Source: an uncultured Bacteroidales bacterium (GTDB lineage: Bacteria; Bacteroidota; Bacteroidia; Bacteroidales; P3). From it: a stretch of 64,000 bases of DNA. Of this stretch, positions 8,430-17,018 are shown piece after piece; the stretch's first letter is position 1; each line of letters begins with the position of its first letter. Position numbers and translations under genes: made by a program. A model generated the notes under the pieces. The model saw nothing but the letters and a program-made list of their open reading frames with translations. It made no database searches and had not been told where the DNA came from. The stretch covers positions 1 to 64,000 of the forward strand of contig OMYR01000028.1 of the NCBI GenBank assembly GCA_900315335.1, given 5' to 3'.

Positions 8430-9863
8430 ATGCAGTTTGATACATTACAATTGAAAAAAATATGGGAAGAATGTCTTTCTATTTTAAGAGATGTTATAAC
8501 TAAGGATGAATACCAAATGTGGTTTTCTTCTGTAAGTGCTGTAAAATATGAAGATGATTTCTTGTATTTGAACGTACCTTCTAATTTTTACTATGAATAC
8601 ATCGAAGCTCATTATATAGATACTTTGATAAGCATAATAAGAAAAGTTGTTTCTCCACAGACAAAAGTAAGATATGTAACCAAGGTAACGGAGAACAACT
8701 CAATGATGATGACAAGTGTCAATCATCCTTCTATTGAAAACCGTCCTCAGAATGCTCCCGTGGTATTGGAGGGAACGGATATTAAACAATTGCCTAATCC
8801 TTTCGTTATTCCGGGTATCAATAGAATAAAAGTTGATTCCCAATTGAAAGATGAATACAATTTTGATAATTTTGTCGAGGGTTCTTGCAATAGATTTGCT
8901 CGTAGTGCAGGCTATGCGGTTGCACAAAATCCGGGTAAAACAGCGTTTAATCCCTTTTTGATTTATTCTCCTGTGGGATACGGCAAGACACATTTGGCTC
9001 ACGCAATAGGAATAGAGACTAAGCGTTTGCACCCCGAGAAAACCGTTTTGTACATTGGGGCAGACCAGTTTTTAAGACAATATGTCAAAAGTTCAATGGA
9101 CCACACTACAAGCGATTTTCTGCAATTCTATCAAATGATGATAGATGTCCTTATTATAGATGATATTCAGTTTTTGGAGGGTAAGTCAGGAACGCAAGAG
9201 GTATTCTTCCAAATTTTTAATTGGTTACATTCGGCAGGCAAGCAAGTAATCATCACATCGGACAAAGCACCTGCGGATATTACGAATTTTGAGCAAAGAG
9301 TTCTTTCTCGTTTGAAATGGGGATTGAGTGCCGAATTGCAGATGCCGGATGTTCAAACACGAATGGACATAATAAAAAAGAAAATAGAGAATGACGGTTG
9401 CGCTCCGATGCCTGATGAAGTCATAGAGTATTTGGCTTACAGCGTTGATACATCTATTCGTGAATTGGAAGGAGCGTTGGTTTCTATTGTTGCTCATGCA
9501 ACACTTTCCAAATGCGATATTACAATAGATTTGGCTCGTGAGATTGTTGATAAATTCGTTAAATCCAATACAAGAGAAATAAGTATAGAATACATTCAGA
9601 AAGTTGTTTGCAATTATTTCAATATATCGATAGACCAAATGCTTTCACGTTCAAGAAAGGGCGATATAGTTGCTGCAAGACACATAAGTATGTATTTGTC
9701 AAGGAAACTGACTAAATCTTCTCTTGTTGCCATAGGAGCAAAATGCGGTAAGAAAGATCACGCTACGGTACTGCACGCTTGTAAATCTGTTGAAACTTCT
9801 TGCCAAACCAACAAGAACTATCGCAAGAATGTTGAGGATATTGAAAAGAAGTTAATGAATTAA
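8430..9863 (+). CDS. dnaA: Chromosomal replication initiator DnaA
   Basis: 477 residues. Domain I is at about 10-75 (KKIWEECLSIL). A short linker is followed by the AAA+ domain with Walker A SPVGYGKTH (around residue 180), Walker B VLIIDDIQFL and sensor motifs (LSRLKWGL). Domain IV carries the DnaA-box-binding helix-turn-helix (KDHATVLHACKSVE). The protein binds origin DnaA boxes and loads the helicase. Walker A reads GYGKT rather than the more usual GLGKT, still a valid P-loop. It stands alone, with no dnaN or gyrB beside it, as is common in Bacteroidota. Confidence 0.97.
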   Translation: MQFDTLQLKKIWEECLSILRDVITKDEYQMWFSSVSAVKYEDDFLYLNVPSNFYYEYIEAHYIDTLISIIRKVVSPQTKVRYVTKVTENNSMMMTSVNHPSIENRPQNAPVVLEGTDIKQLPNPFVIPGINRIKVDSQLKDEYNFDNFVEGSCNRFARSAGYAVAQNPGKTAFNPFLIYSPVGYGKTHLAHAIGIETKRLHPEKTVLYIGADQFLRQYVKSSMDHTTSDFLQFYQMMIDVLIIDDIQFLEGKSGTQEVFFQIFNWLHSAGKQVIITSDKAPADITNFEQRVLSRLKWGLSAELQMPDVQTRMDIIKKKIENDGCAPMPDEVIEYLAYSVDTSIRELEGALVSIVAHATLSKCDITIDLAREIVDKFVKSNTREISIEYIQKVVCNYFNISIDQMLSRSRKGDIVAARHISMYLSRKLTKSSLVAIGAKCGKKDHATVLHACKSVETSCQTNKNYRKNVEDIEKKLMN

Positions 9864-9975
9864 CAAGGATTGAATGTGTATCTGTGAAATATGATATACA
9901 TTCAATTTTTTTGAAGATAATTGAATTGTTGAAATAGATGTAAAGAATGATGATTTATCAATTTGCTTTAAGAAA

Positions 9976-10059
9976 TTATTGTCAGTGATTAGTGAAATGA
10001 ATAATGAAACTATTTTATTGATGTGAGAGATTATTTTTGTAATGCGAGACACTGTTTTT
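9976..10059 (+). repeat. 21-bp repeat array (4 diverged units)
   Basis: Units begin at 9976, 9997, 10018 and 10039. The second aligns well with the clearer unit at 40740 (both contain GAAACTA before a T-rich tail). The array fills much of the 265-bp gap between dnaA and the transporter. Confidence 0.5.
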
Positions 10060-10128
10060 ATGAAAATTGCAAATTGATAATTTTGGATTAACAACATAGT
10101 ATTTACATTTAATGTAACACAGAAAAAT

Positions 10129-11811
10129 ATGATATTAACGATATTAAACTTCCTTGGAGCTTTGGGATTGTTCCTTTACGGAATGACCATTATGAGCGAC
10201 AATTTACAGAAATTAGCAGGAGATGGTTTGAGGAGTCTGTTGAATAAAATGACCTCAAATCCTTTCAAAGGAATACTTACCGGTATTGGAATAACAATGA
10301 TTATTCAAGCCTCAGCCGCAACAATTGTGTTTGCGGTTAGTTTTGTTAATGCCGGTTTGTTATCTTTGGCGGGTGCCATATCCATAATAATGGGTGCTAA
10401 CATTGGAACGACTTTCACGGCGTGGTTGATTTCTTTGATAGGTATTAATTTCTCAATAAAAGACTTTTGTCTGCCGTTGATAGCAATAGCAATTCCTTTG
10501 ATAATGTCAAAGAAATACAAAGCGCAAGGTAGTTTCATTATAGGTTTTTCTTTGATTTTCTATGGTTTGGCTATGATGCAGAGCATGCTTCCCGATTTTA
10601 CAAAACCGGAGTATGCCGGGCTTATGGAAACTATTGCAAGTCTGTCGGGACATGGTTACGGCTCGATATTGTTGTTTGTGTTGATTGGCTCTGTTGTTAC
10701 ATTCTGCATTCAGTCTTCTTCTGCGATGATGGCGGTTACTTTGGTTATGTGTGCCAAAGGACTTATAAGTTTTGAAATGGCTTGTGCTTTGTGTTTGGGA
10801 GAAAATATCGGAACGACCATAACGGCAAACATCGCTGCAATGGTTGCCAACCGTACGGCCAAACGTGCAGCAAGAGCCCATTTGTTATTCAACTTAACAG
10901 GAGTTGTATGGATTTTGATTTTGTTTTATCCTGTTGTTTGGTTGATTCGTCGTTTGACGATGATGATAGGCTTGGAAGATCCGTATGTTCATAATATGAG
11001 TATTCCAATTGCTTTGTCTCTGTTCCACTCGTTCTTTAATATTGTCAATTCCTTGCTTCTTGTAGGATTTATCCCAACTATGATAAAAATCCTTTACAAA
11101 ATCGTTCCTAACGCAGAAGATGATGAGGAGTTCCGTTTGAAATATATTCGTCAGGGTATAATGCCTACGGGTGAAATTGCTTTGGAGCCTGCTAAGAAAG
11201 AGATAGAAGTTTTTTCAAAACGTGTTGTCAGAATGTTCGGATTTATTCCTGATTTATTCTCTACAACAGATGCGAAACAGATAGCCAAAACTGCCGAACG
11301 GGTACAGAAATACGAAGAAATAACGGATAGAATGGAGGTGGAGATAGCACATTATCTGACCAATGTGTCTGAAAACGGCTTGTCGAAACGTGGTACAAAA
11401 GAAGTGGAGGCTATGCTTAGAATAGTGGATAACCTTGAAAGTATAGGCGATTCGTGTTATCAGCTTTCGTTGTCTATCGAAAACAAAAACAAACAGAAGA
11501 TAGAATTTTCGGAGCATATAACAGAAAATATCAAGAAGATGCTTGACATCGTTAGTAAGTCGTTGTCGCAGATGGATACTAATTTGAAAGAAAATTATTC
11601 GTTGGTAAAAATCGATGAAGCCGATAGTATCGAACAATCCATAAATACTCTGCGTGATGAATTGCGATTTGAACACACGGAAGCAATCAAAAACAACGAG
11701 TATTCGTATCAAACCGGTATTTTCTATATAAATATGGTTTCTCAACTTGAAAAACTTGGCGATTATGTTATCAATGTAACCGAAGCAATCACAGGAAAGA
11801 AAAACAGTTAG
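10129..11811 (+). CDS. Na/Pi cotransporter family protein with C-terminal PhoU-like domain
   Basis: 560 residues. The NptA/PNaS repeat signature occurs twice: GIGITMIIQASAATIVF near residue 50, and IGSVVTFCIQSSSAMMAVT near 190 with its QSSSA core. About eight to ten membrane helices reach to residue ~325. The C-terminal ~220 residues are a helical PhoU-like bundle (KVEAMLRIVDNLESIGDSCYQL, then SQLEKLGDYVINV). The family imports phosphate with sodium or serves cell-envelope phosphate homeostasis. It sits alone with its own terminator. Confidence 0.92.
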   Translation: MILTILNFLGALGLFLYGMTIMSDNLQKLAGDGLRSLLNKMTSNPFKGILTGIGITMIIQASAATIVFAVSFVNAGLLSLAGAISIIMGANIGTTFTAWLISLIGINFSIKDFCLPLIAIAIPLIMSKKYKAQGSFIIGFSLIFYGLAMMQSMLPDFTKPEYAGLMETIASLSGHGYGSILLFVLIGSVVTFCIQSSSAMMAVTLVMCAKGLISFEMACALCLGENIGTTITANIAAMVANRTAKRAARAHLLFNLTGVVWILILFYPVVWLIRRLTMMIGLEDPYVHNMSIPIALSLFHSFFNIVNSLLLVGFIPTMIKILYKIVPNAEDDEEFRLKYIRQGIMPTGEIALEPAKKEIEVFSKRVVRMFGFIPDLFSTTDAKQIAKTAERVQKYEEITDRMEVEIAHYLTNVSENGLSKRGTKEVEAMLRIVDNLESIGDSCYQLSLSIENKNKQKIEFSEHITENIKKMLDIVSKSLSQMDTNLKENYSLVKIDEADSIEQSINTLRDELRFEHTEAIKNNEYSYQTGIFYINMVSQLEKLGDYVINVTEAITGKKNS

Positions 11812-11844
11812 TTTTTCTATATATAACATAAATCAAAAGAAAAG

Positions 11845-11872
11845 TCGTTGCACAGTTGTGCAGCGATTTTTT
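11845..11872 (+). terminator. Rho-independent terminator
   Basis: TCGTTGCACA / TGTGCAGCGA stem (11845-11866) followed by a T-rich run, 33 bp after the transporter stop. Confidence 0.85.
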
Positions 11873-12013
11873 CATTTTCAGAAATTTTTGACAGTTGTTG
11901 TGTCATTTTGTCAGAAGCGAATTGTTGGCATATAGTTTGAAAGTTTCACTTTGTATTTGAAAAAAGAATACAATATAGTTAAAGAGTAATAATTAAAAAA
12001 AACAATAAATACA

Positions 12014-13945
12014 ATGGGAAAGATAATCGGAATAGATTTAGGAACCACGAACAGCTGTGTGGCTGTTATGGAAGGAAATGAAACAGTGGTAATAACCAAC
12101 AATGAGGGTAGAAGGACGACACCATCTGTTGTAGGTTTTGTTAAAGACGGCGAAAGAAAAGTTGGAGACCCTGCAAAAAGACAGGCTATAACCAATCCAC
12201 AGAATACAGTATATAGTATCAAGAGATTTATGGGTATGAATTTTGACAATATTCAAAATGAATTGGCTCATATACCTTACAAAGTAGTACGCGGCGACAA
12301 TAATACTCCAAGAGTTGATATTAACGGCAAATTCTACACTCCGCAAGAGATTTCCGCTATCATCTTGCAGAAAATGAAAAAAACGGCAGAAGATTACTTG
12401 GGTACAAGTGTTAATGAAGCAGTTATCACAGTGCCTGCATATTTTAACGATGCACAAAGAAAAGCCACAAAAGAAGCCGGTGAAATTGCCGGATTGAATG
12501 TACGAAGAATTATCAATGAACCTACCGCAGCAGCATTGGCTTATGGTTTGGACAAGAAGAATGAAGATAGTATTGTAGCGGTATTTGACTTAGGTGGAGG
12601 TACGTTTGATATCAGTATTTTGGAATTGGGCGACGGAGTTTTTGAAGTTAAATCGACAAACGGAGATACTCACCTTGGTGGAGACGATTTTGATAGAAAG
12701 ATTATCAATTTCTTGGCTGAGGAATTTATGAAAGATCACCCTGCGGTAGATTTAAGAAAAGACCCTATGGCATTACAGAGATTGAAAGAAGCTGCTGAAA
12801 AGGCTAAGATAGAATTATCATCTTCCACTTCAACAGAAATCAATCTGCCATACATTACTTCGATAGACAATATACCACAACACTTGAATATCACTCTTTC
12901 AAGAAGTAAGTTTGAGCAATTATGCGACGATTTGATTAAAGCATGTCTTGTTCCTTGCCAAAAGGCATTGGCTGATGCCAATATAGACAAGAGCCGTATC
13001 AATGAAGTAATACTTGTCGGAGGTTCTTCACGTATTCCTGCCGTACAGAAATTGGTTGAAGATTTCTTTGGCAAAGCACCAAACAAATCTGTAAATCCTG
13101 ACGAAGTTGTTGCAATCGGTGCAGCCATTCAAGGTGGCGTTTTGACGGGAGAAGTTAAGGACGTATTGCTATTGGATGTTACTCCATTGTCATTGGGTAT
13201 TGAGACTTTGGGTGGTGTGATGACCAAACTTATCGATGCCAACACAACTATACCTACCAAGAAATCGCAAGTATTCTCAACAGCGCAAGACAACCAACCG
13301 AGTGTGGAGATTAACGTTTTACAAGGTGAGAGAACGCGTGCGGCTGACAACAAATCCTTAGGACGTTTCCATTTGGACGATATACCGCCTGCAAGAAGAG
13401 GTGTTCCTCAGATTGAAGTTACATTTGATATCGATGCCAACGGTATATTGAATGTATCTGCAATGGATAAAGCCACCGGCAAACAACAATCAATAAGAAT
13501 AGAGGCTTCATCAGGCTTGTCAGAGGAAGAAATCAAGAGAATGAAAGCAGATGCAGAGGCTCACGCAAGTGAAGACCAGCGTTTGAAAGAAGAACAAGAC
13601 AAGATTAACGCTGCCGATTCGATGATATTCCAAACGGAGAGTTTCTTAAAAGATAATGGAGATAAAGTGCCGGCTGATAAGAAAGGCGAAGTTGAGAGTG
13701 CATTGAAAGATTTGAAAGATGCTCACGCTAAAAGAGATTTGGCAGGTATAGACAAAGCAACGGAGAAATTGAATAATATCTTACAATCTGTTTCTCAGAA
13801 TATGTACCAAGGCGGAGCTAATCAAGGAGCGCAAGGCAATCCGAACCCTGATATGAATCAAGGTGCAAACCCTAACGCAGGTCAGAGCGGCTCAAATCAA
13901 AGCAACGACACCGCTACCGACACCGACTTCGAAGAGGTCAAGTAA
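12014..13945 (+). CDS. dnaK: Molecular chaperone DnaK (Hsp70)
   Basis: 643 residues, full length. The ATPase domain starts [17 protein letters not shown] and carries [28 protein letters not shown] and the linker [16 protein letters not shown]. The substrate-binding domain follows, then a helical lid and a disordered Gly/Asn/Gln-rich tail ending in EEVK, the motif that binds co-chaperones. It refolds proteins with DnaJ and GrpE, neither of which is in this window. No CIRCE operator is visible in the 200 bp upstream. A terminator follows directly, so it is transcribed alone. Confidence 0.98.
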   Translation: MGKIIGIDLGTTNSCVAVMEGNETVVITNNEGRRTTPSVVGFVKDGERKVGDPAKRQAITNPQNTVYSIKRFMGMNFDNIQNELAHIPYKVVRGDNNTPRVDINGKFYTPQEISAIILQKMKKTAEDYLGTSVNEAVITVPAYFNDAQRKATKEAGEIAGLNVRRIINEPTAAALAYGLDKKNEDSIVAVFDLGGGTFDISILELGDGVFEVKSTNGDTHLGGDDFDRKIINFLAEEFMKDHPAVDLRKDPMALQRLKEAAEKAKIELSSSTSTEINLPYITSIDNIPQHLNITLSRSKFEQLCDDLIKACLVPCQKALADANIDKSRINEVILVGGSSRIPAVQKLVEDFFGKAPNKSVNPDEVVAIGAAIQGGVLTGEVKDVLLLDVTPLSLGIETLGGVMTKLIDANTTIPTKKSQVFSTAQDNQPSVEINVLQGERTRAADNKSLGRFHLDDIPPARRGVPQIEVTFDIDANGILNVSAMDKATGKQQSIRIEASSGLSEEEIKRMKADAEAHASEDQRLKEEQDKINAADSMIFQTESFLKDNGDKVPADKKGEVESALKDLKDAHAKRDLAGIDKATEKLNNILQSVSQNMYQGGANQGAQGNPNPDMNQGANPNAGQSGSNQSNDTATDTDFEEVK

Positions 13946-13973
13946 ATTTAATTAATCATAATGTTTATAGTAA

Positions 13974-14004
13974 AGTCTGAGACATTAATGTCTCAGGCTT
14001 TTTA
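13974..14004 (+). terminator. Rho-independent terminator after dnaK
   Basis: Perfect dyad CTGAGACATTAATGTCTCAG at 13977-13996 with GCTTTTT following. Confidence 0.9.
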
Positions 14005-14026
14005 TTTGTTGTTTATAATTAGAAAA

Positions 14027-14068
14027 ACAGTTATTAATATCAGTTTATTGGTTATAATAACTGATGAA
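14027..14068 (+). repeat. 21-bp repeat, two units
   Basis: Two units in register (14027-14047, 14048-14068) with CAGTTATTAAT and TTGGTTATAATAACTGAT cores, in the gap between the convergent dnaK and murL-murD genes. Confidence 0.4.
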
Positions 14069-14169
14069 CTGAAAATATGTTTTGAAAAAATCATATATTC
14101 AGTTTAAAATCAAATAATCGTTAAACGGAAATTTCAAATGCAACCGTTGAAATTTTTCCTTTGTCTTGT

Positions 14170-16938
14170 TTATCCGAATATCAATTCTTTGAAAGTGTCG
14201 CCACGATGCTCAAAGTTTTTGAATTGGTCGTAAGACGTGGCAGCAGGAGAAAGAAGTACAGAAGTGTCAGGCTCGGCATTGGCTTTGCAATAAGTGGCAA
14301 TATCATTCCAATCGTTGGAAACAAAGTATGTTATATTGCTTTGATTGTCGTTATTCAAAATGTCGTACATACGTTTGCCTGCCTTTCCAACAATGACAAT
14401 ATGCTTTATGCTCTTTTCCGATAAAAGTTCCTTGATAGGAGAATAATCGATACCTCTGTCCATACCGCCAAGTATTAAAATACTAACGTTTTTCAATGTC
14501 CTGACGGCAGCCAATGTGGCTTGCGGAATCGTTGAAATGGAATCATCATAATATTTGACGCCATTCTTTTCGCCAATAAACTGCATACGGTGGTTTAATC
14601 CCTTAAAGTCAAGCATAGAAGCCTCCGCCGTGCTTGCAGGTATATTCAGAATTTTGGCAACATTCATAGCCGCCAAGATATTATATTTGTTATGCGTGCC
14701 GACAAGGTATTGCGAGTGAGCAAAAGTGTAATCATTCAAACCAAAACCGATAAGATTTATTTGATTAGCTTTGCAATTTTCCGTTAAAGAAGAGTTCAAA
14801 CGTTGAGAAAGGATTTTATCATCGCTATTATAAATAAAATAATCGCCTTTACCTGCTTTGAAAAGCAGGTTTAACTTCGCATTCTGATAGTCTGTGAAAG
14901 AAGTGTAATGATCCAAGTGTTCCTCAAACAGATTTAATAAAACAGATATATGACAAGAGGCCTTAACCAACTGCAATTGATGACAGGAAAGTTCCAAAAC
15001 TATTTTCGTCTCGGCATCGATACTGTCTATTATATCAAAGAATGGTATGCCTATATTTCCAGCAAGGAGGGTGTTGGCGTCTTGCGATTTGAGAATATGA
15101 TATACCAATGACGATGTAGTGGATTTGCCTTTTGTTCCGCTGACACCTATGGTTTGGTTGTGGAATAAACGCAAAAACAAATCGCATTGGTTTGTCAGTT
15201 TATTGAAATCCAATTGCGGATAATCCTTTGGAGCCATTCCGGGAGTAAGGATTATGGTGGAGCATTCCTCTGATATTGTTGCTAAATCCTCTGTGCGATA
15301 AAAAGTTTTATGACCTTTAACGTCTTCACTGATTTGAGCAAAACGGTCTTTGTCGGCATCAAACAAATAAAACTGCTGCGGAATTAATTTATTCAAAAGT
15401 CTAAGAGTCGAAAGTCCTTCACGACCCAAACCGACAATAGCAATATTTTGATTGGCGAGGTGCTTTGCTAAAAGTGCTTTCTTCGTAAGCGGATAAAATT
15501 TATCGAAACAATCCAATAAGTCTGCTGGTAAATTGTTTTGCGAAAGCGGTTGATTTAAGAATTTTTTGAAGTCTTCTTTCGTATATTTCGCATATAAATC
15601 CGTTGTCGTGTAATATTGCAAAAGCGTTTCGTCTTGTGTTATTCCGTACTTGCGAATATGTTCGCATAACGCCATATTTACTTCTTGTTTTGTGCCGACG
15701 CATTCAAACGGTTTGACGGCTTTTTCGCCAATAAGTTCTTGAAAATAATTTTTTAACTTATCGTTGGCAAACAGATTGTTGCCGAAAATTTCGGTTAATT
15801 GGTCTATATTCAAAAAAGGAGAGAGGATTATGAAAGCAAACAAGCATTTAGGACAGTTTCCACACCAAATATCTTGCTTTGAGCCGACATTACAAGATTT
15901 GAACACGTCAAAATAATCCAAACAAGAGAAAATACGTGCTATTTTTAACTCGGAAATAGGACGTAAAAACGAGAAATATTCTATATCGGGACAGATATTT
16001 TGTTTGTAATACTCCCTAAAATCGTTTTCAAATTCAAGACTTTTGCTGTATTGGTGATTTACTCCCGATAATGTGTCGGTGGCTTCGTTGGCGGAATTTT
16101 CGTTGCTTAAAGCAATATATTTCTTGTTCGTTATAGCCGAACACATCAAACAAGAAAAGGCAAGCATAGCCGAAAAAGGCGTGTGGCCGTTCAAATAACC
16201 CAAAGCGTTTAACTCCAATAAGTGTTTGTCTATCGTGCGTTTTATTTCCAAAGTCTGAGCAGAAGAAAACGCTCCTCTTTCTATGCAATCCTTGGTTGCA
16301 CCACGAGAATTGATAACAAGAGGTGTTATTTTCTTTGACTTGGCACGTAACAATTCCAATGTAACAACACTATCCTTACCGCCCCCGATGGGTACGAGAA
16401 ATTCATCATTGGTTTCCAAATTTACAGGACGTGGAATGGTGAAATTAGTGTGGGACACTATTTCACTGATGTTTAACACTAATTTATTAGTGTGGGACAC
16501 TAATTTTGAGTTATCCCCATTATGAATTTTTACAAATGTATCTGCGTTTGCCTTTATATTATTGAGATAAAAAAACTCTCCTAAGCCGTTAAACCAAAGT
16601 TTCTTCCAAAAACGTTGTTGGCTTTCTGTCAAACTACCGCATTTAATCAGGATATTGGGACAACAAAAGGCTTTCCAATATGATATTAATTCGATAAGAC
16701 CAATATGAAAGGCGATGTTTTCGATTAATTTTTGTTTGTTTTCGTCAAATGTTGTGCTTATGAAATCCTTGTTGTAGAATAGTTGATAAGGGGAGAAGTG
16801 ATGCTCATCGCAAGAGAAAAAGAATTGAACTTTTATTCCCTCTGCTTCTTGTGAAATGGTGTAGTTTTCGTATATGAATGTGGAATGTTTCAGTCTTAAA
16901 TCTTCGTACTTTCGACTATTATCTTGATACTCTGTCAT
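14170..16938 (-). CDS. MurL-MurD fusion: UDP-MurNAc-L-Ala-L-Glu epimerase plus MurD-type ligase
   Basis: 922 residues in two parts. Residues 1 to ~440 resemble MurL, which inverts the terminal L-Glu of UDP-MurNAc-L-Ala-L-Glu. It shows a PP-loop-like GGGKDSVVTLELL near residue 190, ALSNENSANE, NHQYSKSLEFE, and a Cys pair (DIWCGNCPKC). Residues ~485-922 are a Mur ligase: Rossmann start IAIVGLGREGLSTL, ATP motif GVSGTKGKSTTSS, ELSCHQLQLV, then FKGLNHRMQFIG. In Xanthomonas, MurD2 adds L-Glu and a separate MurL epimerises the product; here both are in one chain. Residues ~144-164 (a heptad pattern with two VSHTN boxes) are encoded by a 21-bp repeat array and look like an insertion. A TAATTTCG box lies at 16960-16967. 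Both domain assignments are strong; the L-Glu preference is inferred. Confidence 0.85.
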   Translation of the reverse strand: MTEYQDNSRKYEDLRLKHSTFIYENYTISQEAEGIKVQFFFSCDEHHFSPYQLFYNKDFISTTFDENKQKLIENIAFHIGLIELISYWKAFCCPNILIKCGSLTESQQRFWKKLWFNGLGEFFYLNNIKANADTFVKIHNGDNSKLVSHTNKLVLNISEIVSHTNFTIPRPVNLETNDEFLVPIGGGKDSVVTLELLRAKSKKITPLVINSRGATKDCIERGAFSSAQTLEIKRTIDKHLLELNALGYLNGHTPFSAMLAFSCLMCSAITNKKYIALSNENSANEATDTLSGVNHQYSKSLEFENDFREYYKQNICPDIEYFSFLRPISELKIARIFSCLDYFDVFKSCNVGSKQDIWCGNCPKCLFAFIILSPFLNIDQLTEIFGNNLFANDKLKNYFQELIGEKAVKPFECVGTKQEVNMALCEHIRKYGITQDETLLQYYTTTDLYAKYTKEDFKKFLNQPLSQNNLPADLLDCFDKFYPLTKKALLAKHLANQNIAIVGLGREGLSTLRLLNKLIPQQFYLFDADKDRFAQISEDVKGHKTFYRTEDLATISEECSTIILTPGMAPKDYPQLDFNKLTNQCDLFLRLFHNQTIGVSGTKGKSTTSSLVYHILKSQDANTLLAGNIGIPFFDIIDSIDAETKIVLELSCHQLQLVKASCHISVLLNLFEEHLDHYTSFTDYQNAKLNLLFKAGKGDYFIYNSDDKILSQRLNSSLTENCKANQINLIGFGLNDYTFAHSQYLVGTHNKYNILAAMNVAKILNIPASTAEASMLDFKGLNHRMQFIGEKNGVKYYDDSISTIPQATLAAVRTLKNVSILILGGMDRGIDYSPIKELLSEKSIKHIVIVGKAGKRMYDILNNDNQSNITYFVSNDWNDIATYCKANAEPDTSVLLSPAATSYDQFKNFEHRGDTFKELIFG
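16445..16507 (-). repeat. In-frame 21-bp repeat array inside murL-murD (3 units)
   Basis: Three tandem 21-bp units (16445-16465, 16466-16486, 16487-16507) with plus-strand cores TTAGTGTGGGACACTA, TGTTTAACACTAA and TTAGTGTGGGACACTAA. The outer two are dyads around GGG. The same element is intergenic elsewhere in the window. Being 21 bp, each unit adds seven codons without changing frame. Confidence 0.8.
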
Positions 16939-16989
16939 AGCGGTTGTAAAAATTTTCTGCGAAATTACGAAAACTTTTTATAAATACAT

Positions 16990-16997
16990 TATCTTTG
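16990..16997 (+). promoter_or_regulatory. RNase R promoter -7 box
   Basis: TATCTTTG, a full match to TAnnTTTG, lies 21 bp before the RNase R ATG and is divergent from the murL-murD promoter box at 16960-16967. Confidence 0.6.
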
Positions 16998-17018
16998 CAT
17001 TTTGAAAATTAAAAAACA

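Noticed and set aside
11812..12013. CIRCE or heat-shock operator before dnaK
   Set aside because: No TTAGCACTC-N9-GAGTGCTAA-like inverted repeat was found.
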